A stretch of DNA of 64,000 nt, taken from contig NZ_AGBX01000001.1 in NCBI RefSeq assembly GCF_000225825.1, positions 744,001-808,000 of the forward strand. The letters are read 5' to 3'. The position numbers and the translations under genes are program-made. Below the pieces are notes generated by a model. The model was given only the letters and a program-made list of their open reading frames with translations, was not told the DNA's origin and searched no databases. Source of the stretch: Brachybacterium squillarum M-6-3. Lineage in GTDB: Bacteria > Actinomycetota > Actinomycetes > Actinomycetales > Dermabacteraceae. Of the stretch, positions 8,701 to 17,141 are shown in pieces; the first letter of the stretch is position 1, and each line of letters starts with the position of its first letter.

Positions 8701-8796
8701 GCCGCCCGGGCCTCGCGCCCCCGCACCCCACCGGGCCGGGCGCCCGGCCGCCCCGCCGGTCGCCCAGCGTCGCCCCCACCCCTCGCTCCCTCGACG

Positions 8797-8877
8797 GCTG
8801 TCCATGAGATGGAGCGAGGGAGACGGTGCCCTGCATATGGCGGGGCACCGTCTCCTGTGATCCATTCCGTGGACAGC
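8797..8877. repeat. 81-bp element with 17-bp terminal inverted repeats, copy B
   Basis: Arms GCTGTCCATGAGATGGA (8797-8813) and TCCATTCCGTGGACAGC (8861-8877) match as inverted repeats at 14/17. CTGCATAT is 34 bp from the left end, as in copy A at 1475. An inner 12-bp perfect stem GAGACGGTGCCC / GGGCACCGTCTC (8820-8831, 8843-8854) encloses the CTGCATAT loop. The left flank CCTCGCTCC (8781-8789) can also pair with GGAGCGAGG (8811-8819). It sits between the two isomerase genes of the same operon. Confidence 0.78.
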
Positions 8878-8909
8878 ACCGCCGTCCACCCCGCTCCGAA
8901 AGGCCCCCG

Positions 8910-9668
8910 ATGACGCTCTGGGTCGGCACCAGCTGGAAGATGACCAAGACCCTCGCCGAGGCCCGCACCTGGGCCACCGGCCTGCGCGATCACCTGGACG
9001 GATGGGCCCCCGAGGGGGTGCAGCCCTTCGTGATCCCCTCCTTCACGGCCACCACCACGGTGCGGGAGGTCCTCGGGGAGGACTCCCCTGTGCTGCTGGG
9101 CGTGCAGAACGCCCACTGGGAGGACGCGGGAGCCTGGACCGGCGAGGTCTCGGTGGCCCAGGCCGCGGACGCGGGGGCGCAGATCGTGGAGAGCGGCCAC
9201 TCCGAGCGGCGCGAGCACTTCGGGGAGACCGTGGAGACCACGCGGCTCAAGGTCGCCGCGGCCCTGCGCCACGGCCTCACCCCGCTGCTGTGCATCGGGG
9301 AGAGCCTGGAGGTGAAGGACGCCGGCGGCTCCGCGGACTTCATCCTGGAGCAGGCCGCCGGGGCGCTGGAGGGCCTGGACGTGGAGCAGCTCGCGCAGGT
9401 GGTCATCGCCTACGAGCCGATCTGGGCGATCGGCGAGCACGGCCGGCCCGCCACCGTCGCGGAGCTCGTCGAGCCCTTCGCCGCGCTCGGCGAGGCCTAC
9501 ACCGAGCGGGTCGCGGGCCTGCTGTACGGCGGCTCGGTGAACCTGGACAACGCCGCGGACCTGCTGGGCATCGACCACGTGACCGGCCTGTTCGTGGGCC
9601 GCACCGCCTGGGAGCTGCCGGGCTACCTGGAGCTGCTGCGGATCGCGGAGGCCCACGCCGCCGCTTGA
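8910..9668 (+). CDS. lerI: TIM-family isomerase, probable L-erythrulose-1-phosphate isomerase
   Basis: A 252-residue triosephosphate-isomerase fold. Catalytic landmarks are GTSWKMT (residues 6-12, in place of the canonical GNWKMN), the electrophilic His in ESGHSERREHFGET, the catalytic Glu in IAYEPIWAIGEHGRPA, and the phosphate loop LYGGSVNLDN. The ATG at 8910 follows AAGG. The Asn-to-Ser change in the lysine loop, and its place in the erythrulose operon away from gap/pgk, point to the LerI/EryH class that converts L-erythrulose 1-phosphate to D-erythrulose 4-phosphate. It ends 7 bp from the convergent GntR gene. Confidence 0.82.
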   Translation: MTLWVGTSWKMTKTLAEARTWATGLRDHLDGWAPEGVQPFVIPSFTATTTVREVLGEDSPVLLGVQNAHWEDAGAWTGEVSVAQAADAGAQIVESGHSERREHFGETVETTRLKVAAALRHGLTPLLCIGESLEVKDAGGSADFILEQAAGALEGLDVEQLAQVVIAYEPIWAIGEHGRPATVAELVEPFAALGEAYTERVAGLLYGGSVNLDNAADLLGIDHVTGLFVGRTAWELPGYLELLRIAEAHAAA

Positions 9669-9675
9669 CCCGGGA

Positions 9676-10368
9676 TCAGCCGCGCGTCTCCTCAGTGGCG
9701 ACCGCCGGGAGGGAGCGCGAGAGCACGCCGTCCAGGTGGGACTCGAGGGCCTTCAGCGCCCCGTCGTGGTGGTGGCGGCGCACCATCTCCAGGATCTCCC
9801 CGTGCTCGCTGTGCGCCTGACGGCCGTCGAACAGGCCGGCGCCGGTCCAGGTCTGACGCATGCGGTGGGTGTGGGTGCCGAGGTTCTCCACCATCGTGTG
9901 CAGGTAGCGGTTCGCGGCGTGCTCGAAGAACACCTGGTGGAAGGCCCAGTCGGCGCGGAAGTGCTCGTGCATCAGCGGGTAGTCGACGGTCTCGACGGCC
10001 TCGATGGCGTCCAGCACCTCGCCGTGGCGGGCGTGCGCGATCTCGAGGTCGGCGAGCAGCCCCTCCCACTGGGTGAAGGAGCGGCCGAGCGCGGCGGACT
10101 CGACGACGTTGCGGGCGTCCAGCAGCTCGATCATGTGCGCGGCGTCCAGCATGGGGGCGACCACGTAGCCGCGCAGCGCCACGTACTCGACCAGCCCGCT
10201 GCGCTCGAGGGCGACCATCGCCTCGCGCACCGGGGTGGGTGAGACCTCGAGGTCGCGGGCCAGGCCGTCGATGCTGAGCCGGGAGCCGGGCTCCCAGCGG
10301 TTCTCGAGGAGGCGCTGCAGGATCAGCTGCTCGACCTCGTCGCGCAGCACCTGTCGTCTGATCGCCAT
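9676..10368 (-). CDS. GntR-family transcriptional regulator, FCD (FadR-like) subfamily
   Basis: A 230-residue regulator. The winged helix-turn-helix occupies about residues 5-75, with the characteristic SRLSIDGLARDLEVSPTPVREAMVALERSGLVEY. An all-helical FCD effector domain follows (about 85-225), with candidate metal/ligand histidines in MHEHFRADWAFHQVFFEHAAN. The ATG at 10368 is preceded by GGAGGAACC. It is convergent with the TIM-type isomerase. A copy of the locus operator lies 50 bp upstream of the start, so autoregulation and control of the three tetrose/tetronate promoters is the simplest reading. Repressor versus activator cannot be told. Confidence 0.87.
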   Translation of the reverse strand: MAIRRQVLRDEVEQLILQRLLENRWEPGSRLSIDGLARDLEVSPTPVREAMVALERSGLVEYVALRGYVVAPMLDAAHMIELLDARNVVESAALGRSFTQWEGLLADLEIAHARHGEVLDAIEAVETVDYPLMHEHFRADWAFHQVFFEHAANRYLHTMVENLGTHTHRMRQTWTGAGLFDGRQAHSEHGEILEMVRRHHHDGALKALESHLDGVLSRSLPAVATEETRG

Positions 10369-10417
10369 CGGCGGTTCCTCCCGGGCCCTCGCCCGACGCT
10401 CTGCCGGGTGATCGTTC

Positions 10418-10432
10418 TTCCCATAGGATAAC
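10418..10432 (-). promoter_or_regulatory. GntR-type operator upstream of its regulator gene
   Basis: TTCCCATAGGATAAC (10418-10432), read on the minus strand as TTATCCTATGGGAA, is the third copy of the ATCCTATAGGAT motif. It is placed about 50 bp upstream of the GntR start, where it would give autoregulation. Confidence 0.6.
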
Positions 10433-10509
10433 GGTTCGCCGCGATTGCCCTGCTCAGACGCCGGACTCCCGATGACGGGACCCCGGACGTCCTCCGGCGA
10501 CGACCGTGC

Positions 10510-10852
10510 TCAGCGGGCCTCGGGGTCGGGCTGGTGGAGGCCGAACACGTTGTGCTCGGTGTCGTGGAAGTAGGCCTGCCACGCCATGCCGGGCAGGGCG
10601 TACTTCGGCAGCGCCTCGGTGCCGCCCGAGGATGGCGCCGTCGATGCCGAGGCCCTCCCCCGTGCTGACGCCGACGTAGGGCATCCCGGCGTATTCGGAC
10701 CAGTCCTGCATCGACCAGCTGAAGACCTCGCGGTAGAACGCGGTGGCGCGCTCGACGTCGGCGGCCTGGATCTCGAAGTGGACGGGACGGCCGAGGGAGG
10801 CGGCAGGCGTCTTCTCGCCGTCGGCGCTGGTGGAGGGTTGGTTCTCGGTCAC
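10510..10852 (-). pseudogene. VOC/glyoxalase-family protein, internally deleted and frameshifted
   Basis: The N-terminal half is a good VOC domain: RPVHFEIQAADVERATAFYREVFSW then DWSEYAGMPYVGVSTGEGLGIDGAILG. The family C terminus is present only in another frame, as ALPKYALPGMAWQAYFHD then TEHNVFGLHQPDPEAR ending at 10510. The central strand of the usual roughly 125-residue protein is missing at the junction near 10620-10630. Reading straight on gives unrelated Arg-rich sequence. The ATG at 10852 follows AGAGGATCC. I read this as an internal deletion that also shifted the frame, so no functional metal-binding fold should form. Confidence 0.8.
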
Positions 10853-10930
10853 GATGGATCCTCTCGCTGCGGGGGCCGGGGAGCGGCCCTGGCTCCAGGG
10901 TAGGTACCGGGATCGGTCCCCGGAGCGGGG

Positions 10931-13900
10931 TCAGCCGACCTCCACCTCGAGCAGCGAGCCGTCCCGCACCAGCTCCCGCGGCAGCCGCACCCCGGCGGCG
11001 CGGTAGCGCCGCGCGAGGGGCACGACGGACGCATCGGAGCCGTCCAGGGGGATCTCGCGGCCGTCCACGCGCAGGGAGCGCAGGCCGCAGCCGGCGCCGC
11101 CGACGCGATAGCGGACCGTGGCCTCGCCCTCGGGCAGGGGGATGCGGGCCTCGGTGTCGTCGAGCTCGGCGGCCAGCACCGGGTCGATCTCGATCCCGGT
11201 GGCGCGCACCCGCACGCCCAGCATCTCCTCGACCACCAGGCGCAGCAGCAGACCGGGACCGGAGGAGTACACGCGCCAGCCGCCCTCGAAGCCGGTGGCG
11301 GGGTCGAACATCCGGGCGGCGTGCTCATCGGCGCTCCAGCGGTCGGGGAAGACCGCGTCGGCGCTGGAGAAGTACGCGGTGGCCTGGCGGGGCCGGGCGC
11401 CGCGCAGGCGGTCGGAGATGCCGATGGGCACGGCCTTCAGCAGCTCCTGCCAGGCCTGCTCGGCCTCGCCGAGGTGCAGCAGGGCCTCGATCCAGCGCAG
11501 GTGCGCATGCATGTACATCAGGCCGACCTCGCGGCCCCAGAAGGTGGCGGCCTCGGCGCGCAGGAACACCTCGGTGACGCCGCCGTGATAGCTCACGGGC
11601 CGGTCGAAGAGGTGCAGGCCGCTGGGCCCGACCAGGTGCTCCTCGAGGAGCTCCAGGTGGTGGCGGGCCTGCTCGGGCGTGAGCTGCTCGTCGGCGATGG
11701 CGTGGATCATCTGCAGGGACCCGTGACGCAGGCCGGTCTCCTCGTCACGGGGGTGGACGAGGTGGCGCAGCGGCCCGCCGTCGAGCACCGCGTACCCGGC
11801 GAGCTCCTCGTCGACCAGCAGTACCTCGGCGACGGCCTCGCGGGCCCCGGCGGCAAGCTCGCGGGAGCGGTCCGCGAGGGGCAGCTCGCCGCGGCCGACG
11901 GTCTCCAGGCCCTCCACGAGCGCGCCGAGGGAGGCGATCTCGAGGCCGGCGGTCCAGGCGGAGCAGAGGTGGCGGGCCAGCTCGGGGCGGGCGGGCTGCA
12001 GGGAGTCGTTCCAGTCGCCGTGGCCGTAGGCGGGCAGGCGGGGGTCGGCGGTGCGCTGGGCGGAGATGTGGGCGAGGGCCCGATCGACGTGGTCGAGCAC
12101 CGGGGTGGGCTCGCCGAGGGCGTCCTCGCCGACCCATCCCGCGGGCTCGTCCAGCAGGCTGGCATCGCCGGTGACCTGCAGGTATTCGCCGAGAGCGCGC
12201 AGCGGCCAGTAGACCACGTCGCCGTGGCTGTCGCGCAGGCCGGGGCCGCCGTGGCCGGGCAGGTAGTCGAACCACTGCGGCCAGGTGCCGTCGACCTGCT
12301 GGGCGGCGAGCACCCGCAGCAGGGTCGCCCGCAGCACCTGGTGCTCGCCGGTGGCCAGCAGCAGGCCGACGGGGCCCTGGCAGACGTCGCGCACGCCCCA
12401 GGCACCGCCGGTGAACTGCTCCAGGCCGCGCGGGGAGCGGAAGTGCACGGCGGCGTTCTGGGCGAACCAGCCCAGTGACTCGCCGACGACGGCGACGGGG
12501 TCGCCGAGGCCGCCCGTCCGCCGGGTCCCGTCGAGGCGGGTGAGCCCGGGCAGGCGGGGCGTGTAACCGGCCGGATGCTCGCCGGCGGGCTCGGCCGTCT
12601 CGGCGGGGGCGCCGAGCTGCAGGTGCAGCTCACGCGCGGCGGGGGCGAGGACGCTGCGCAGGCCGGTGCCGTGGGCGGCGCCGTCGGTGAACAGGGCGGC
12701 GTCGTCCCCGAGGGGCAGTGCCGCGCCATCGGCCTCGGCGCGGACCTCGAGCGCCGGATCGGCATCGAGGCTGACCAGGAGGTCGCCGGGGGTGCCGGTG
12801 GTGCGGACGTCGAGGTGGACGGTCCCGGGCAGCTCCACGCGGCTGCGCACCTCGATCGTGGCCTCGGCCAGGCGGTACACCCAGGTGCTGTCGGCGGTGT
12901 CGGTGAGCCAGGCGGAGGGCAGGCCGAGCCGTCGCCAGGTGCCGTCGGGGTCACGGCGCAGGATCCGCACGCCGCCGACGGGGTCGAGGCCCAGGTAGGA
13001 GCGGCGGATCCCGGTCAGCGGTGCGGCGGAGGCGTGGCCGCGGGTGAGCTGGGAGCAGAACACGCCGCGCATCCAGACGGTGGAGGCGAGCACGGCGAGG
13101 TCGGGGGCGGCGCTCGCGCTGCGCTGCTGGATGTGGCCGTGGGGGCGCAGCACCAGGCGCTCCTTGGCGGCGGTGACCAGGTGTCCGGCGGGACCGAAGG
13201 CGGAGAGCAGGCGGTCCCCGTCGCGTTCGGCCAGGCGCAGCTCGCCGCCGGCGAGGGCCGTGAGCGCGGGCTCCTCGAGCGGGAGGGCCTCGGCCTCGGG
13301 GGCCAGGGCCAGCAGCGAGCCGGGCACCTCTGCGGGCTCGGCGCCCTCGGGCACCCGGGCGGGCAGCACCAGGGCGTCCCGCAGGGCCCGGATCGCGGGG
13401 GCGTCGGCGGGGCCGGTGGCGTCGGGATGGTCAGGCAGCACGGCGCCCCAGAAGCTGACGGTGCGCTCCTCGCCGGGTGCGAGGTCGAGGGGCGCGGTGC
13501 GCAGGGTGGCGAGGGTGTGCTCGTGCTGGAGCCGCTCGGAGGGGAGGTCCCGGGCCAGGTCGAGACCGGCGCCGGTGGTCCGGTCGATGAGCTGCAGGGC
13601 GTCGGTGGCCCAGGAGTCGATCGGATCGTCGCTGCCGACGACGGCCCAGGGGGTGCGGACGCCGGGCATGTTCTGGCGGACGGCGAGGGCGAGCGTGCCA
13701 GGGTCCTCTCCGAGCACGACGGGGGTGAGGTCGAGGTACTGCGCGACGTACTGCTCGTTGCGTCGCACGTCCTCCAGGGGGCTCAGGGCCACGTCGAGGG
13801 TGTGCAGCACGTCCAGCCGCAGCGGCGTCGATCCCGCGTTGTGCAGGGTGACCTGCCAGGTCCAGTCGGCCCCGTCCTCGGTGACGGCCACCCGGGTGCG

Positions 13901-14179
13901 GGCCGCGAGGTCGCCGTGGCGGGTGTGCACGGCGCCGTCCTCGCTGATCCGGCCGCCGCAGGCGGGGCCGTGCAGGCGATGGGCGCGCATCGCCCCGTCG
14001 GCCTCGTGCACCCGCAGGGAGAGGCCGGCGGGGCCGGAGGCGGCGGTCGTCGCGGGGTACTGCAGCAGGCTCAGCCCCTCGGCCTCGAGCCGCGCGGCGT
14101 CCCCGGCGGCGGTGCGCTCCAGCACCACCGACGAGGGGGTGAGGGTCGTGGGGTCGAGCTCCTGGTCCGGGGCGGTCAT
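10931..14179 (-). CDS. GH94-type glycoside phosphorylase (cellobiose/cellodextrin phosphorylase-like)
   Basis: A 1082-residue member of the former glycosyltransferase-36 group. Its (alpha/alpha)6 barrel half begins near residue 560. It includes GAWGVRDVCQGP, the catalytic-acid segment YGHGDWNDSLQPA (general acid Asp in GDWND) and SYHGGVTEVFLRAEAATFWGRE; the last 90 residues form a beta jelly-roll cap. The N-terminal half is the usual beta-sandwich with long connecting regions. The ATG at 14179 overlaps the LacI stop (ATGA), so the two genes are translationally coupled. It likely cleaves a beta-glucoside with inorganic phosphate in the cytosol. At 1082 residues it is longer than cellobiose phosphorylases (about 800), closer to cellodextrin phosphorylases. 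Substrate unknown. Confidence 0.82.
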   Translation of the reverse strand: MTAPDQELDPTTLTPSSVVLERTAAGDAARLEAEGLSLLQYPATTAASGPAGLSLRVHEADGAMRAHRLHGPACGGRISEDGAVHTRHGDLAARTRVAVTEDGADWTWQVTLHNAGSTPLRLDVLHTLDVALSPLEDVRRNEQYVAQYLDLTPVVLGEDPGTLALAVRQNMPGVRTPWAVVGSDDPIDSWATDALQLIDRTTGAGLDLARDLPSERLQHEHTLATLRTAPLDLAPGEERTVSFWGAVLPDHPDATGPADAPAIRALRDALVLPARVPEGAEPAEVPGSLLALAPEAEALPLEEPALTALAGGELRLAERDGDRLLSAFGPAGHLVTAAKERLVLRPHGHIQQRSASAAPDLAVLASTVWMRGVFCSQLTRGHASAAPLTGIRRSYLGLDPVGGVRILRRDPDGTWRRLGLPSAWLTDTADSTWVYRLAEATIEVRSRVELPGTVHLDVRTTGTPGDLLVSLDADPALEVRAEADGAALPLGDDAALFTDGAAHGTGLRSVLAPAARELHLQLGAPAETAEPAGEHPAGYTPRLPGLTRLDGTRRTGGLGDPVAVVGESLGWFAQNAAVHFRSPRGLEQFTGGAWGVRDVCQGPVGLLLATGEHQVLRATLLRVLAAQQVDGTWPQWFDYLPGHGGPGLRDSHGDVVYWPLRALGEYLQVTGDASLLDEPAGWVGEDALGEPTPVLDHVDRALAHISAQRTADPRLPAYGHGDWNDSLQPARPELARHLCSAWTAGLEIASLGALVEGLETVGRGELPLADRSRELAAGAREAVAEVLLVDEELAGYAVLDGGPLRHLVHPRDEETGLRHGSLQMIHAIADEQLTPEQARHHLELLEEHLVGPSGLHLFDRPVSYHGGVTEVFLRAEAATFWGREVGLMYMHAHLRWIEALLHLGEAEQAWQELLKAVPIGISDRLRGARPRQATAYFSSADAVFPDRWSADEHAARMFDPATGFEGGWRVYSSGPGLLLRLVVEEMLGVRVRATGIEIDPVLAAELDDTEARIPLPEGEATVRYRVGGAGCGLRSLRVDGREIPLDGSDASVVPLARRYRAAGVRLPRELVRDGSLLEVEVG

Positions 14180-15282
14180 CGGCTCTCCTCGCGCTCGGGG
14201 GACGGCAGCTCCTCGCCGGTCCCGGGGTGGGCGCAGCCGCAGCTGGAGCGGTGCACGATCTGGGAGTCGAGGACCACGGGCTCCTCGACGGGGGCGCCGC
14301 CGTCCACGAGGGCGGCGAGGCGGCGGGCGGCCAGCGCGCCGAGCTCCTCGACGGGCTGGGCGACGGTGGTCAGGCCGGGCCGCACGAAGCGCGCGGCGTG
14401 CACGTCGTCCCAGCCGACGACGGCGACCTGGCCGGGCACGTCGACGCCTCCGTCCTGCAGGGCCCGCATGACCGCGAGGGCGAGCTGGTCGTTGCCGCAG
14501 ACCAGGGCGTCGACGTCCAGGCCGGCGGCGAGGAGCTCGCGCACGACGTCCTCGCCGGCCTCCTCGACGGGATCGACGGCGAACAGCGGGCCGGCCTCGA
14601 CCTCCGCCCCCGCGAGCGCGGCGAGGTAGCCCTGGTAGCGGGCGCCGATGTCGGAGTCGGGTTCGGGGCGGCCCACGAAGCCGACGCGGCGCTTGCCGGC
14701 CTCGAGCAGGTGCGCGGTCAGGTCGGCGGCGGCCCTCGGGTTCTCGGCGTACAGCGCGTCCCGGCCGGGCAGCCGGCCGCGGGCGGCGGTGACGACGGGC
14801 CGGCGGGCGGCGAGCTCCTCGATGAGGGCGTCCTCCACGGCGCTGCGGGCCATGAAGGCGATGCCGTCGACGTTGCTGGCCAGGGTGCGCACGGCCCGCT
14901 GAGGGTCGGTCTCGGGCCCGGCCAGGGAGATCACGACGGACAGGCCGAGCTCGCTGGCGGCCATCTCGAAGCCGACCAGCAGGGCCGCGTAGTAGGGACC
15001 GTCGATGTGGGGCAGCACCAGGCCGAGGGCGTGGGTGCGACGCCCGGCCAGGGCGCGGGCGGCGCCGTCGGGCACGTAGTTCAGCTCGCGGGCGGCCGTG
15101 AGCACGGCCTCCCGCGTGCGGTCGGCGACCTTGCTGCTGCCGCCGAGCGCCCGGGAGACGGTGGCCGTGGAGACCCCGGCGCGCTGGGCGACGGCGTAGA
15201 TGGTGGCTGCGCCCTGGGTAGGCTCGAATCCGGCGGCGCCCCCGCGCCCTCGCGATCCTCGCCCCTCGCCTCGTGGGTTCAT
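14176..15282 (-). CDS. LacI-family transcriptional regulator of the GH94 gene
   Basis: A 368-residue repressor. After a 25-residue Gly/Arg-rich leader comes the HTH and hinge, TIYAVAQRAGVSTATVSRAL through ALAGRRTHALGLVLP, followed by a periplasmic-binding-protein-like effector domain (VSRAL, VCGNDQLALAVM, VAVVGWDDV). It ends in a cysteine-containing HRSSCGCAHPG tail seen in some actinobacterial LacI proteins. The start at 15282 is the first ATG; a shorter start just before the HTH is possible. It is upstream of and overlaps the GH94 gene. A consensus LacI half-site palindrome TGCAACCGCTTACA lies upstream. Confidence 0.87.
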   Translation of the reverse strand: MNPRGEGRGSRGRGGAAGFEPTQGAATIYAVAQRAGVSTATVSRALGGSSKVADRTREAVLTAARELNYVPDGAARALAGRRTHALGLVLPHIDGPYYAALLVGFEMAASELGLSVVISLAGPETDPQRAVRTLASNVDGIAFMARSAVEDALIEELAARRPVVTAARGRLPGRDALYAENPRAAADLTAHLLEAGKRRVGFVGRPEPDSDIGARYQGYLAALAGAEVEAGPLFAVDPVEEAGEDVVRELLAAGLDVDALVCGNDQLALAVMRALQDGGVDVPGQVAVVGWDDVHAARFVRPGLTTVAQPVEELGALAARRLAALVDGGAPVEEPVVLDSQIVHRSSCGCAHPGTGEELPSPEREESR

Positions 15283-15304
15283 GGCTCCCTCTCCCCTCTG
15301 CGGT

Positions 15305-15395
15305 GCAACCGGTGCCGGCTCGGCGGCGCGACCGGAGCCGACGCCGTCGTCGACACCCTCGGTCCCTGCAGGCCCGAGGGGTGCAACCGCTTACA
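15305..15395 (-). promoter_or_regulatory. LacI-type operators upstream of lacI-GH94
   Basis: TGCAACCGCTTACA (15382-15395) fits the LacI-family form TGNAANCGNTTNCA exactly. GCAACCGGTGC (15305-15315) is a weaker second copy nearer the gene. The gap 15283-15635 also contains a guanine-rich tract (about 15540-15602, repeated runs of 4-5 G on the plus strand) and no gene. Confidence 0.6.
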
Positions 15396-15635
15396 TGTGC
15401 CTGCTCGGCCGAACCTACGGCACCCCGGGGATTCTTGCAAGGCGGACCGGGATTCTCACCGTGCCTCCGCCCATCGAGCTCTTCACGTCTGCGTCCATGG
15501 CGGTCCATGCACACACGAACGAAGAGCTCGAGGGAAGAAGAGTCTGGGGAGGCTGGGGTGGCGAGGATGGCGGGGGCGGGGGAGGAGGGGGTGGCGGGGC
15601 AGGGCGCGCCGCAGGCGCTCAGCGGACGCGAGTGC

Positions 15636-17141
15636 TCAGAGGTCCTCGCGGGTGCGCTGGCGGACGGCGGCGCGGACCGCGAGGGCCACGACCACGGCCA
15701 GCAGCGCGTAGATCACGATGGTGATGGGGCTGGAGACCAGCACTCGCGGGTCGCCCACGGAGGAGAGCAGGGCGTCACGCAGGGAGCTCTCGGCGAGCGG
15801 ACCCAGCACCATGCCGATCATCAGCGGCGCCAGCGGGTACTCGTAGCGGCGCATCAGGAAGCCCAGCACGCCCACGCCCAGCAGCATCAGCAGATCGAAC
15901 ACCGCCCCGGAGGTGGCGTAGATGCCGAGCCCGCAGAACAGGGTGATGCCGCCGTAGAGCTGGGGCTTGGGGATCAGCAGCAGCTTCGACCAGAGCTGGG
16001 CGAAGGGCAGGTTGATGATCAGCAGCACCACCATCGCCAGGAAGAAGCTGGCCAGCAGCGCCCACACCAGCTCGGGGCTGCGCTCGAACAGCAGCGGGCC
16101 CGGCTGCAGGCCGTACTGCCGGAAGGCGGCCAGCATGATCGCGGCGGTCGCGGAGATCGGCAGGCCGAGGGCCAGCAGGGCGCCCATCGCCATGCCGGTG
16201 GTGGCGTTGCCGGCGGCCTCGGGGGCGGCCAGGCCGCGGATGGCGCCCTTGCCGAACACGGGGTGCTTCCGGCGGCGGTCCAGGCGCCGCTCCGCCTCGT
16301 AGGCCAGGAAGGTGGGCACCTCGGCGCCGCCGGCGGGGACCACACCGAAGGGCAGGCCGATGAGGGTGCCGCGGGCCCAAGCGGGGGCGGCCTCCTTCAC
16401 CTCGGCGGCGGAGAGGAAGGGGCGTCCGGCGGCGCGGATGCGCAGGTCCTCGCGGGTGCCGCGGATGCGGGAGGCCACGAACAGCACCTCGCCGAGGGCG
16501 AGGATGCCGACGGTGACGGTGACCAGGGAGATCCCGTCGAACAGCTGCGGGGCGCCCAGGGTGTAGCGCTCCAGGCCGGAGATGCCGTCGATGCCGACCA
16601 TCGTGATGGCCACGCCGATCACGAGCGCCGCGAGGCCCTTGGCGATGTTGTCGGCCACCACGGAGGAGGTGGCCACGAAGGCGAACAGGGCGAGGGCGAA
16701 GTACTCGGGCGGGCCGAAGCTGGCCGAGACCGCCACCAGCGTCGGCGAGAGGAACACGACCAGCACCGAGGCGATCATGCCGCCGATGAAGGCGCCGATC
16801 GCGGCGGTCGCGAGCGCCTGCGGGGCGCGCCCGGAGTTGGCCATCTTGTGGCCCTCGAAGGTGGAGGCGATGGCGCTGGCCTGGCCGGGGGTGTTCAGCA
16901 GGATCGCCATCGTGGAGTCGCCGAACAGGCCGCCGAAGTAGACGCCGGCGAAGAGGATGAAGGCGGCGGTGGGATCGAGGGCAAAGGTCATCGGCAGCAG
17001 TAGCGCCACGGCCATCGAGGAGCCGAGGCCGGGCAGCACGCCCACGGCGGTGCCGAGCAGGCAGCCGACCACCACCCACAGCAGGTTCATCGGGGTGAGG
17101 GCTCCCGCGAAGCCCTCCATCAGCAGTCCGAGCTGGTCCAT
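15636..17141 (-). CDS. tctA: tripartite tricarboxylate transporter, large membrane subunit
   Basis: A 501-residue polytopic membrane protein of the TctA family with about 11-12 hydrophobic segments. Conserved family segments are GTAVGVLPGLGSSMAVALLLP near residue 25-45, YFGGLFGDSTMAILLNTPGQ, and the C-terminal YPLAPLMIGMVLGPLAESSLR. It couples substrate delivered by TctC to an ion gradient. The start ATG at 17141 overlaps the tctB stop codon. It is the third gene of a leftward tctC-tctB-tctA operon. Substrates of the family are di- and tricarboxylates, but this set has no adjacent degradative gene that would name one. Confidence 0.92.
   Translation of the reverse strand: MDQLGLLMEGFAGALTPMNLLWVVVGCLLGTAVGVLPGLGSSMAVALLLPMTFALDPTAAFILFAGVYFGGLFGDSTMAILLNTPGQASAIASTFEGHKMANSGRAPQALATAAIGAFIGGMIASVLVVFLSPTLVAVSASFGPPEYFALALFAFVATSSVVADNIAKGLAALVIGVAITMVGIDGISGLERYTLGAPQLFDGISLVTVTVGILALGEVLFVASRIRGTREDLRIRAAGRPFLSAAEVKEAAPAWARGTLIGLPFGVVPAGGAEVPTFLAYEAERRLDRRRKHPVFGKGAIRGLAAPEAAGNATTGMAMGALLALGLPISATAAIMLAAFRQYGLQPGPLLFERSPELVWALLASFFLAMVVLLIINLPFAQLWSKLLLIPKPQLYGGITLFCGLGIYATSGAVFDLLMLLGVGVLGFLMRRYEYPLAPLMIGMVLGPLAESSLRDALLSSVGDPRVLVSSPITIVIYALLAVVVALAVRAAVRQRTREDL

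Noticed and set aside
10931-15514. A continuous 1527-codon minus-strand frame spanning the GH94 gene and beyond
   Set aside because: The part above 14179 is an Arg/Gly-rich shadow of the LacI gene in another frame; the real GH94 gene starts at the ATGA overlap with lacI.
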